Below are positions 9,882 to 17,881 of a stretch of 64,000 nt of DNA, piece after piece; the stretch's first letter is position 1; each line of letters begins with the position of its first letter. Position numbers and translations under genes: made by a program. The DNA is from Lederbergia citrisecunda (GTDB lineage Bacteria > Bacillota > Bacilli > Bacillales > Bacillaceae_C). The notes beneath the pieces were generated by a model, which ran no database searches, was not told where the DNA came from, and was given only the letters and a program-made list of their open reading frames with translations. The stretch is taken from the NCBI RefSeq assembly GCF_018343695.1, contig NZ_JAGYPJ010000001.1, positions 62,001 through 126,000 of the forward strand, in the 5' to 3' direction.

Positions 9882-10103
9882 TTGTGGTGGATTATTGGGA
9901 TCATGGTTTGTTCAATTCCAATACTTGGAATCATAACGGACCATTTGCGTTCTAGTGCAAATATCAAAGGTAAATTCATTCAAGACCAATTAGAATTGGA
10001 AAAAATGAAACATCAGAATTATTTGCTGGAGACGGAAAAATTAAAACTAGAATTAGAGCGCATGCAATTAGAGAGTTCAAAAGAAGAAGTCTTTAAAGTA
10101 TAG
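9882..10103 (+). CDS. Small membrane-anchored coiled-coil protein
   Basis: The 73-residue product has one N-terminal membrane span (WWIIGIMVCSIPILGIITDH) followed by a charged heptad-like helix rich in Leu, Glu and Lys (LELEKMKHQNYLLETEKLK). The layout recalls PspB-like proteins, but I see no specific family motif. TTG 9882 is preferred because AGGTGA (9871-9876) lies five bases upstream; TTG 9852 in the same frame has no site. It follows the fusion gene by 168 bases. A decayed copy of the same gene lies at 10748-10912. Confidence 0.62.
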   Translation: MWWIIGIMVCSIPILGIITDHLRSSANIKGKFIQDQLELEKMKHQNYLLETEKLKLELERMQLESSKEEVFKV

Positions 10104-10167
10104 TGAAAAATAGCCAAACTAACGAAACCTGCAAATATTTAAACAAAAATTTAATTTATAGCGTTAG

Positions 10168-10198
10168 AAAGGCCTCTCCCGAAAAGGAGAGGCCTTTT
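10168..10198 (+). terminator. Intrinsic terminator after the small coiled-coil gene
   Basis: A 12-base stem (AAAGGCCTCTCC with GGAGAGGCCTTT) with a six-base loop, ending in TTTT. Confidence 0.85.
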
Positions 10199-10317
10199 GC
10201 AGATTAATCAATTGTGGAGCAAAAAACTCCTGACATTTTTATTAAACTCCTGTCGAAAAATCCTTGCCTTTGTGAAAGTGGTAAAAAATTATCAGTGAAG
10301 AGATAAACAAATGTTAC

Positions 10318-10536
10318 TTACCTTTTTTTCTTTTTTGAATTATCTACAATAAGTGTATTTTTTTTCACCTTTTCAAAAATAACTTGAACATGAAATTTTT
10401 TTTCATCAATACTTTCAACACTTGAAACTTTACCTTTACGACCTTTAATAGTTATATCCTCACCGACGGATGGAACACGTTTAAGCAGCTGATTTAATAA
10501 AACATTTTTGTTTTCTAAAAAATAAACAACAAACAT
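10318..10536 (-). CDS. Uncharacterised small basic protein
   Basis: The 72-residue product starts MFVVYFLENKNVLLNQLLKR, has a central GRKGKVSSVES stretch that looks like a small beta-barrel (KOW-like) turn, and ends in a lysine-rich tail. AGAGGTGAGG lies seven bases before ATG 10536, and codon use looks normal, so I take it as a real gene. No membrane span or signal peptide. I do not recognise a function. It is convergent with the small coiled-coil gene. Confidence 0.62.
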   Translation of the reverse strand: MFVVYFLENKNVLLNQLLKRVPSVGEDITIKGRKGKVSSVESIDEKKFHVQVIFEKVKKNTLIVDNSKKKKR

Positions 10537-10747
10537 TTTGGCCTCACCTCTTTCATATGGTAGGTGTTACATAAAAAGGACAAATTGTATCCTTCTAATA
10601 AAATATATGATTACAGTTAGATTTAGACCAAAAGATTAGTATAATACTATTGGAAAATGATAAAAGCTTCATACTTGGAATTTGATTTTGTAGGTTAATC
10701 AACAGGAAGGAATTTCGACTTTATCATAATCTATTATTTTTACAAAA

Positions 10748-10912
10748 ATGCACTCGTAAGGTAAAATCATTCAAGATCAGTTGGAATTGGAAAAATGAAA
10801 CATAAGAAATTATTTGCTGGAGACAGAAATATAGAAGTTAGAATTGGTACGTATCACAATTAGTGCATTCAATAGAAGAAGTCTCTAAAGTGTTAAAAAT
10901 AGCCAAACTAAG
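10748..10912 (+). pseudogene. Decayed copy of the small coiled-coil gene
   Basis: This stretch aligns base by base with 9958-10120 of the intact gene, for example ATTCAAGATCAGTTGGAATT against ATTCAAGACCAATTAGAATT, TTATTTGCTGGAGAC in both, and AATAGCCAAACTA after the stop in both. Single-base gaps break the frame (GAAAAATGAAA against GAAAAAATGAAA) and the membrane-span part is missing. It is clearly a dead tandem duplicate. Confidence 0.82.
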
Positions 10913-11029
10913 CTTACTACCTTGTAGAAAGTGAGTTAAGAAGGTCACAGGGGGAATAATTCCCATAGAATTCTAGCAAGTAATTTACTGATTCAAGATG
11001 ATAGCGCGTGGTAATATAAATATTGAAAG

Positions 11030-11068
11030 AAGGCAACTAACCTTTGGGAGTTGCCTTTTAACTTTTCG
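11030..11068 (+). terminator. Hairpin terminator downstream of the decayed copy
   Basis: AGGCAACT pairs with AGTTGCCT, followed by TTTAACTTTT. It is nearly the same hairpin as at 3064. Confidence 0.65.
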
Positions 11069-11268
11069 TCTGAGATTCATGTTTTGTACAAAAGGGTAGA
11101 AGAATAAGTTCAGAGACAGTGAGAGACTAGGGGCTACTCATAATTAGGTCTCCTTTTTTCAGCAACATAGAAATCTCTTACTTAGACTTATGATATTTTT
11201 TCTAAAGTTTAATTTAGTTTTATTGGAACAAAGCAGACTATCATGTAGTAAACGACAAGGGGAAGTAA

Positions 11269-13497
11269 ATGACAACAACGAAGACATATATCAAAGAATG
11301 GCAGCAAGCTCTGCAACAAGAGATTAATCACTTAAAAAAGTTTGGCGGAAGCCGCTATTCTGTCATAAATGGAAGGCTGTTATCAAACGAAGGTCCTTAT
11401 AGCTATTATTTTGATACAGCCATCTCATTAAGGATACCAGTTGGTTCCTCCATAAAATTGGAATGGGGAACGATGAAAAGCAGTGGAAAGGTGCTTTCCT
11501 CTGAAGGCAGGGGGATCATTCTTGCATTAGAACAAAGCTTTGGCGACCTCATTCCAGATGCGTATCTGCTGCATGACCCTTGGGAATTACTTGAACAATT
11601 AATAGAGCGCTTGGATGAAATCAAAAAAAACAAACAAAAACGGCTGAGAGTGAAGAGATTGATGAATCCTTCCATGGAAACGAAGCATCCTGAGGAAAAG
11701 ATCAAGAGTAATGTCCATGAATTGGTTTTGCGGTCCAAATACAATCCAGTTACGTTCGTCTGGGGGCCTCCGGGTACGGGGAAAACATACAGCTTAGCCA
11801 GAACAGCAGCTAATAAATATTTTCAGAAGAAGAAAGTATTGATTTTGTCGCATAGCAATCAAGCTGTCGATGTATTGATGGGGGAACTGACTGAGTTTAT
11901 TAAAAAGAAAAAAAGATTTCGAGAAGGGGATGTGCTCCGCTACGGTGGGATTAACGGGGAAACTCTATCAGCTCATCAAGAAATTACAACAAATCTGATG
12001 ATTGAAAAGCAGGACCCTCTCCTTGCCAACGATAGAGAGAGACTAGTTGAGGAAAGGCGCTACTTAAAGCAAGACTTGGCTCAATCTTTCAGTAAACGAG
12101 ACTCCGATCTTCTGCTGGAACTAGAAACCAAGATTGCCAGAATACTAGAAAAGGTGCGTAAGAAAGAAGTTCAATTAGTAAAAGATGCGTTCATTGTTGG
12201 CACGACACTTGCGAAAGCAGCTAGTGACAGCGCTGTTTATGAACTTGATTATGATCTCGTCATCCTCGATGAAGCAAGTATGGCCTATGTACCACAGACA
12301 GCTTTTGCTGCAACTTTGGGAAAGAGAGTCATTATTTGCGGTGACTTCAAGCAGTTGCCTCCGATTGCAACAAGCCGTGACCCGCTTGTAGCCAAATGGC
12401 TGAAAGAGGATGTGTTCCATAAGGCTGGAGTGGTGGAAGGGTTGAATGATGAGAAACTTCACCCTCAACTATTTTTATTAAAAGAACAGCGGAGGATGCA
12501 CCCTGATATATCAGCTTTTACCAATCAGTACATCTATCATTCACTCGTTGGAAATCACGAAAGTGTCTATAAAAGCAGGAATAGCATCACAAGCCTTGCT
12601 CCTTTTAAAGATAGAGCTTCTGTGCTCTTGGATACTAGTTTCACAGGTCTACATTGTATAAGTGATAAAACAACCAATTCCAGATTCAATCTATGGCAGC
12701 TGCTTCTTTCTTTTCAATTGATTCATGAAGCAACATTAAGTGGAGCTAAATCGATCGGATATGTAACACCATACCGTGCTCAGGCGAATCTAATGGAGCT
12801 GCTTCTTGAGGAGATATATGAGAAAGAGCGCAGTCAAGCGGATATTATTGCGGCCACTGTCCACCGATTCCAGGGAAGTGAAAGGGATATGATGATATTT
12901 GATACCGTCGATAGTGCTCCGCAAAATCGGGCTGGTATGCTAATAACCGGCAAGGAAAGCGAACGTTTGATTAATGTAGCCATTACAAGAACGAAAGGAA
13001 AATTTCTTCACGTCAGTAACAGGAATTTTATCGAAAAGCACAAGTATTCGGGAAAAACGCTGCGGCATCTTGTTAACCATCAGGTTAGGAACAAACAAAC
13101 GGTCACAACAAAAGAAATTGGTTCTTGGATTCAAAACCAACACCCAAAATTAAGATGGATTCATGCGCGAAAGGTGGAAGCTGTTTTTCAAGATATGAGC
13201 TCGGCAAAGTCATCGATTACGATCACCTTGCCAGAAGGAAGCAAGTTATCTGATGAATGGACTAAACAGTTACTAAATAGAGGAAAACGAATAAAATTGA
13301 CCATTATTTCGAATCAAAAGTGGAGTGAGTGCGATGACTGGATGGACGAAAGCTTTCCATTTCCGTTTGTGATCATTGACGCGAAAGTTTTGTGGTTAGG
13401 ACTTCCGCTCGAAGGAGCTAGAGGAGTCCAGCCCCCTTATGTAGCCGCTAGGCTTAATTCGAGTAGAGTGTGTGAATACTTGTTAAAACAGATTTAG
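11269..13497 (+). CDS. Superfamily 1 (Upf1-like) helicase/ATPase
   Basis: A 742-residue cytosolic NTPase. Helicase motifs appear in order: Q-like region, Walker A GPPGTGKTYS (about residue 166), motif Ia LILSHSNQAVD, Walker B LVILDEAS, motif III CGDFKQLPP, motif IV EQRRMHPDI, motif V TVHRFQGSERDMM and motif VI NVAITRTKGK. This order and the AAA_11/AAA_12 style match Upf1/Dna2-type SF1B helicases. The N-terminal ~150 residues look beta-rich, and the last ~130 residues hold an extra domain that may be phospholipase-D-like. ATG 11269 follows AAGGGGAAG. Its role, whether DNA repair or RNA, cannot be told from sequence alone. Confidence 0.85.
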   Translation: MTTTKTYIKEWQQALQQEINHLKKFGGSRYSVINGRLLSNEGPYSYYFDTAISLRIPVGSSIKLEWGTMKSSGKVLSSEGRGIILALEQSFGDLIPDAYLLHDPWELLEQLIERLDEIKKNKQKRLRVKRLMNPSMETKHPEEKIKSNVHELVLRSKYNPVTFVWGPPGTGKTYSLARTAANKYFQKKKVLILSHSNQAVDVLMGELTEFIKKKKRFREGDVLRYGGINGETLSAHQEITTNLMIEKQDPLLANDRERLVEERRYLKQDLAQSFSKRDSDLLLELETKIARILEKVRKKEVQLVKDAFIVGTTLAKAASDSAVYELDYDLVILDEASMAYVPQTAFAATLGKRVIICGDFKQLPPIATSRDPLVAKWLKEDVFHKAGVVEGLNDEKLHPQLFLLKEQRRMHPDISAFTNQYIYHSLVGNHESVYKSRNSITSLAPFKDRASVLLDTSFTGLHCISDKTTNSRFNLWQLLLSFQLIHEATLSGAKSIGYVTPYRAQANLMELLLEEIYEKERSQADIIAATVHRFQGSERDMMIFDTVDSAPQNRAGMLITGKESERLINVAITRTKGKFLHVSNRNFIEKHKYSGKTLRHLVNHQVRNKQTVTTKEIGSWIQNQHPKLRWIHARKVEAVFQDMSSAKSSITITLPEGSKLSDEWTKQLLNRGKRIKLTIISNQKWSECDDWMDESFPFPFVIIDAKVLWLGLPLEGARGVQPPYVAARLNSSRVCEYLLKQI

Positions 13498-13621
13498 TTA
13501 ATCTGTAATACGTTTAGTAATGTTAATGTGTCTTTATTGACTAGCTCAAATTTAACAAAAAAGACTAAAACCGCCCCTGAGTTAGCGTCTCTGTGCTCCG
13601 CCGGAAACAAACCAGCCTTAA

Positions 13622-13804
13622 AATGGGTTTGCTTGTACAATGGGAGTGGAGAATTACGATATAACGGAGTCTAAAATTATTGAAAATGGCGGCAAGGTTG
13701 CTATGCCTAAATATGCTCTACCTGGAATGGCGTGGCAAGGATACTATATTGATACCGAAGGCAATATATTTGGAATTCATCAACCCGATGAGTATGCTAA
13801 ATAG
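13622..13804 (+). pseudogene. C-terminal fragment of a VOC (glyoxalase-fold) protein
   Basis: From the ATG at 13640 the frame reads MGVENYDITESKIIENGGKV, then AMPKYALPGMAWQGYYIDTE and a GNIFGIHQPDE ending, 54 residues before TAG at 13802. This is the last half-module of a VOC protein, with its metal-site glutamate region (YIDTEGN). The N-terminal half is absent and no ribosome binding site precedes it. Next to it (about 13855-13950) is another tail-like frame ending IYQFIIYKKVKR, also without a start. Both look like gene remnants. Confidence 0.7.
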
Positions 13805-14276
13805 AAACTATAATAATTGAATATAAAATAGTTCTTTTTTTGCACAATCAATTGGATTGAGTGATTCGGATTGAAGCTACCTTCAATGAATTGTCAGCAA
13901 ACATTCCAGATACAAAAATTTACCAATTCATTATTTACAAAAAAGTGAAACGGTGAGATAATAAGGAAAATTTCGGAGGAGGAAAGTAAGTTTATGGAAC
14001 CAACTAATTGCTAATATTAATTGATTTTGAAAATTAATATGAATTTTATGAAGAGGAAATTTACCTATTTACGTTAGGTTTATTTGTTATGCTCTTTATG
14101 AATAAGGCAATTTAGAAGGTAACTTACTTTACTAATATCGAGATGATAATTTATTGGATATTTCAGGGTTTCATTTGAAGTATTCCGCAGATTTTATACA
14201 AGAGGCATGATTGTGCTTTTTTAGCATGCACATTTTTGTGTAGACTTCTTTTAATAAATTATTTTCGCTGATTATA
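13805..14276. other. Gene-free leader and remnant region before the second ABC-F gene
   Basis: No intact gene. It holds the tail-like fragment near 13855-13950 and an AT-rich stretch. Close to the ABC-F gene are two very short frames (ATG 14207, five codons; ATG 14226, five codons) and a GTGC...GCAC hairpin followed by TTTTT. See the finding on attenuation. Confidence 0.4.
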
Positions 14277-14313
14277 GACTGTAAGAAGAAACTATCTTCT
14301 TACGGTCTTTTTT
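14277..14313 (+). terminator. Leader terminator/attenuator before the ABC-F gene
   Basis: GACTGTAAGAAG pairs with CTTCTTACGGTC, followed by TTTTTTATTT, 84 bases upstream of the start codon. No gene ends just before it. An upstream CTTCTT (about 14246-14251) could pair with the AAGAAG arm, giving an antiterminator. Control of the ABC-F gene by attenuation is inference. Confidence 0.7.
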
Positions 14314-14396
14314 ATTTCAAAAAAATAGTAAAGATTGTCTTCTTAACCCTTTCCATAAAAGGCGTAACTACATTATGGATGAAAGAAGGGAATTTC

Positions 14397-16079
14397 ATGA
14401 AGGAACTGAAATTAATCGGCGTTAAAAAATATATGGATGCCACACTTGTGGTTAAAAATGTTTCCTTTGAAGCTTATGAAGGAGAGAAGGTTGGAATCAT
14501 TGGTGCAAACGGAAGTGGAAAGAGTACGATTCTTAAACTAATTGCAGGAATAGAACCGATGAATTATTATCCCGGTTATCCGCAAACCTCTAGCCCTGGA
14601 TATGATGAAGGTCTAATTAACCCGTCAAAAGCAGCGACTAAGGCTTACCTCGAACAATCGCCAGTGTATCCCGAACACTTAAAAGTAATTGATGTGCTTA
14701 ACCTGGCCTTTGAGGAGATTGATCGCATGGAAAAACAAATGCGTGAATTAGAAGAGCAAATGAGGTCATTGGAAGATAATGCCCTGGATAAAGCATTAAA
14801 AAAATACAGTGATCTCGTTCAATTATTCGAAGTAAAAGGTGGATACGAAAGGGAAGAAAAGATAAGCAAGGTTTGTACAGGTCTTCATTTTGATGAGAGC
14901 TTTTTAAACAGGGATTTTGATTTATTAAGTGGTGGGGAAAAAACGACAGTCGTGCTTGGAAAGCTCCTGATTCATACTCCGGATATATTGCTGCTGGATG
15001 AACCGACGAATCATTTAGATATGGAATCAATTGAGTGGCTCGAGGGATATCTAAAAAACTATAGGGGAATTGTCCTGATTGTCTCTCATGATAGATATTT
15101 TTTAGATAATGTCGTGACTAAAATTGTGGAAATTGAGGATATGGAATCGAAATCTTACAAGGGAAACTACTCCTCTTTTGTACATCAAAAGGAAGAAAAT
15201 ATGCGGATTCAATATGAGCATTATAGGGAGCAACAAAAAAAGATCAATAGCATGGAAAAGACCGTAATGAGCCTGAGAGAATGGGCGATGAGGGCTGATA
15301 ATAACAAGTTCTTTAGAAGAGCTGCCAGTATACAAAAAAAGCTCGATAAATTGGATCGGATCGATAAACCAGTTTTTGAAAGACGGAATATGAAACTGGA
15401 TTTAAAAGCTGCAGGTCGGAGTGGAAATGAAACCATTAAGGCGATCGATCTTTCAAAAAACTATGATGATAAAATTATTTTTAAGGATACAAATGTAATG
15501 ATTACTTTTGGTGAGAGAGTGGGATTGCTCGGTCCTAATGGAAGCGGGAAAACCACTTTCCTTAAGATGCTTTTAGGTGAAGAGCGACCTGATAATGGTG
15601 TGGTGGAACTTGGCGCTAATGTTAAGGTTGCATATTTGCCCCAAAAAATAACGTTTAATAATGAAGAACACACGGTGCTGGAATCTTTTAGAGATGACAT
15701 TTTGATAGTGGAGGGGAAAGCAAGGGAATATCTTTCAAAATTCATGTTTTATAAAAGTAGTGTCTTCAAAAAAATAAAGCATTTATCAGGTGGAGAGAGG
15801 ATCAGGCTAAAGCTAGCTATACTGCTATTTCAAGATATCAATTTATTAATACTTGATGAGCCTACAAATCATCTTGATATTGATTCAATTGAAACGCTTG
15901 AGGAAGCTTTAGAAGACTTTAAAGGGACAATATTCTTCATCTCTCACGATAGATATTTTATCAATAAAATAGGTGAAAGAGTGGTCGTTATTGAGGACCA
16001 TTCCTTAAAGAGCTATCTTGGCAATTACGATTATTATAAAAGTGAAAAAGAGAAAGTAGTTCTTCAGGATAGGAAGTAG
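14397..16079 (+). CDS. ABC-F ATPase cut short by an in-frame amber codon
   Basis: A 560-residue ABC-F protein, probably ribosome-acting. Domain 1 has Walker A GANGSGKST, signature LSGGEK and Walker B LLLDEPTNHLD. It also has an extended loop (NYYPGYPQTSSPGYDEG) between Walker A and the Q-loop that typifies one Bacillus subgroup. After the P-site linker (~245-320), domain 2 has GPNGSGKTT, LSGGER and LILDEPTNHLD. The stop is TAG at 16077. The same frame then continues for 82 family-like codons, so the normal C-terminal coiled coil is lost unless the amber is read through. ATG 14397 is chosen because AGAAGGGA lies five bases upstream; ATG 14379 would overlap that site. Confidence 0.87.
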   Translation: MKELKLIGVKKYMDATLVVKNVSFEAYEGEKVGIIGANGSGKSTILKLIAGIEPMNYYPGYPQTSSPGYDEGLINPSKAATKAYLEQSPVYPEHLKVIDVLNLAFEEIDRMEKQMRELEEQMRSLEDNALDKALKKYSDLVQLFEVKGGYEREEKISKVCTGLHFDESFLNRDFDLLSGGEKTTVVLGKLLIHTPDILLLDEPTNHLDMESIEWLEGYLKNYRGIVLIVSHDRYFLDNVVTKIVEIEDMESKSYKGNYSSFVHQKEENMRIQYEHYREQQKKINSMEKTVMSLREWAMRADNNKFFRRAASIQKKLDKLDRIDKPVFERRNMKLDLKAAGRSGNETIKAIDLSKNYDDKIIFKDTNVMITFGERVGLLGPNGSGKTTFLKMLLGEERPDNGVVELGANVKVAYLPQKITFNNEEHTVLESFRDDILIVEGKAREYLSKFMFYKSSVFKKIKHLSGGERIRLKLAILLFQDINLLILDEPTNHLDIDSIETLEEALEDFKGTIFFISHDRYFINKIGERVVVIEDHSLKSYLGNYDYYKSEKEKVVLQDRK

Positions 16080-16328
16080 CCTTTTATAAAAACTGAAAAA
16101 GTAAAAACACAAAGAAATACCTCTGAAGATTCAAAGAAAGAAGTAACAAAAGCTAGAGCACTGGCGAGAATTGAAAATCTTGAAAATGAAATAAATGAGA
16201 TAGATTTAACTATGGCTGAAAATCATCTTAATTATGAAGAGCTCAGTAAGCTATATGGCAGGAAAATTGAGTTAAATAAAGAACTAGATTCATTAATGGA
16301 CTTATGGTTAAAATTGGAAAATAATTAA
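16080..16328 (+). pseudogene. Detached C-terminal coiled-coil tail of the ABC-F gene
   Basis: In the same frame as the gene before it, 82 sense codons follow the TAG. They contain KARALARIENLENEINEID and NHLNYEELSKLYGRKIELNK, the two-helix tail typical of ABC-F proteins of the Uup/YdiF type. There is no ribosome binding site at the fragment's start. The frame stays free of further stops until TAA 16326, so the amber is likely recent. It could also be a sequencing error. Confidence 0.82.
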
Positions 16329-16402
16329 AGAATTTATCAAACTCACCTAATGTATTTCTTTTAGTAAGAAATGATATTAAAGCTAATAGAGTTTATAGTA
16401 AT

Positions 16403-16432
16403 GAGGAGCGTCTAGCTTCTCTCTTTTTTTTT
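16403..16432 (+). terminator. Terminator of the ABC-F gene
   Basis: GAGGAGC pairs with GCTTCTC around a six-base loop, followed by TCTTTTTTTTT. It lies after the detached tail, which supports one original transcription unit. Confidence 0.8.
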
Positions 16433-16711
16433 GTTTGTCTCGTAAAAAATGACTTGGTAAAGTTAATCATTGCAACATCATTTTTTTCCGCCATGATATT
16501 CCTAGCTATCCATTCGTGTGGTACATTATTAAAATAAGAAATGTGATGTCCCGAGAAGGTCCCCATTGTCTACAGTTTATTTCTGCCAGGATATGGATGT
16601 CCTAGGTTATCCATTTTAAATGGTTTGAGAAATTTTGAATAAAACTAACTCATTAAAAAGGATAATGTAAAGACAAAAATTCTTGAATAAGTTGGAAAAG
16701 AGGAAATTATT

Positions 16712-17584
16712 TTGAGTACAACTACAAAGACCAAACGTAAACAACTTGTTATGGTTTCACGAGCATTAATAGTAATTATTGGTGGAATTATTACAGCCTA
16801 TGGACTAGAAGCAGTATTAATTCCAAACTATGTATCAGACGGTGGTGTGACAGGTCTGAGTATAGTTGGTTCACAATTATTTGGATTACCCCTGGGACTC
16901 TTCATTGCATTATTAAATATCCCATTCGTATTTTTAGGATATAAACAAATCGGTAAAAGTTTTGCTATTTATTCAGTTATAGGTATAGCCTCACTAGTAA
17001 TCAGCACTAGCCTTATGCACCATGTACCAACCATTATTCAAGGTGATACATTGTTAGTAACTGTTGTTGGTGGTATTATCATTGGTTTTGGGATGGGATT
17101 AGCCTTACGTAATGGCGGTGCACTAGATGGAATTGATATGTTGGCCGTACTACTTTCCCGAAAATTACCTTTTGGGACGAGTGATTTAATCCTTTTTTTG
17201 AATATGTTTGTTTTTATTGTTGTATCAACTGTATTCGGTCTTCAAGGAGCTATTTTATCAGCTATTGCTTATTTTATCGCATCTAAAGTTATTCACATTG
17301 TAGAAGAAGGATTAAGCGGCTTGAAAACCTTTAAAATTATTACAACTCAACCTGAATTAATGGTTGAAACTATACGTGACAGATTAGGTCGTGGAGCAAC
17401 ATATCAACTTGCTCTAGGGGGTTATTCTAATGAGCAATTTAAGGAAATTACTTGTGTCATTAACCGGTTGGAAGAAAGTAAAATGAAAGAAATCATTAAT
17501 GAAATTGATCCAAAAGCATTTGTAGCGATATACGAAGTATCAGAAGTTAAGGGTGGTAATTTCAAAAAGCATGATATTCATTAA
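16712..17584 (+). CDS. YitT-family membrane protein (DUF161 plus DUF2179)
   Basis: The 290-residue product has five or six membrane spans in the first ~200 residues, with the family's repeated pattern around GLEAVLIPNYVSDGGVTGLS and LRNGGALDGIDMLAVLL. A cytoplasmic C-terminal domain (FKIITTQPELMVETIRDRLG, ITCVINRLEESKMKEIINEID) matches DUF2179. Members are widespread in Bacillus, but their substrate is not established. The start is TTG 16712 behind AAGAGGAAA. It is a single gene with a hairpin 40 bases after the stop. Confidence 0.9.
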   Translation: MSTTTKTKRKQLVMVSRALIVIIGGIITAYGLEAVLIPNYVSDGGVTGLSIVGSQLFGLPLGLFIALLNIPFVFLGYKQIGKSFAIYSVIGIASLVISTSLMHHVPTIIQGDTLLVTVVGGIIIGFGMGLALRNGGALDGIDMLAVLLSRKLPFGTSDLILFLNMFVFIVVSTVFGLQGAILSAIAYFIASKVIHIVEEGLSGLKTFKIITTQPELMVETIRDRLGRGATYQLALGGYSNEQFKEITCVINRLEESKMKEIINEIDPKAFVAIYEVSEVKGGNFKKHDIH

Positions 17585-17618
17585 TTTATTTCTTTCTGTT
17601 TTTGGTTACCTATAACAA

Positions 17619-17789
17619 TTACTGACTGGATCCAATAGTAGATCCAGTCTTTTCTTTTGTCCAATATTCCTTCAATCCCTTGTCAGTACTGAATCCAAGT
17701 GGAAGAACAGGAGGAGAATAGAGAGGAGAGATCGAAGGATTACTACTCATTGTGACAATTATGATGAAAATAAAAATAATGGCAAGCAC
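17619..17789 (-). CDS. Possible 56-residue single-span peptide
   Basis: From GTG 17789 a frame begins with a strongly hydrophobic span (LAIIFIFIIIVTM), then a polar, proline-rich tail (SPLYSPPVLPLG) and an end GSTIGSSQ that lies inside the YitT terminator stem. AAGGAG is present but only two bases from the GTG. The amino-acid pattern is protein-like, yet the support is weak and this may be chance. Confidence 0.25.
   Translation of the reverse strand: MLAIIFIFIIIVTMSSNPSISPLYSPPVLPLGFSTDKGLKEYWTKEKTGSTIGSSQ
17625..17659 (+). terminator. Terminator of the YitT-family gene
   Basis: ACTGGATC pairs with GATCCAGT across an eight-base loop, followed by CTTTTCTTTT. Confidence 0.85.
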
Positions 17790-17881
17790 TACTCCTTAAT
17801 GTTATTCATTTGTTCTTACTATGAACTCAAGGCAGTGGAGTACTAACTCATCGAAGATAAATAGTTAAGAAGTTCTTTTTA

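Noticed and set aside
16440-16640. Possible metal or nucleotide riboswitch before the YitT-family gene
   Set aside because: Two imperfect copies of a GCCA-GATAT...CCTAG-TATCCATT word are visible, but no known aptamer consensus or terminator is formed.
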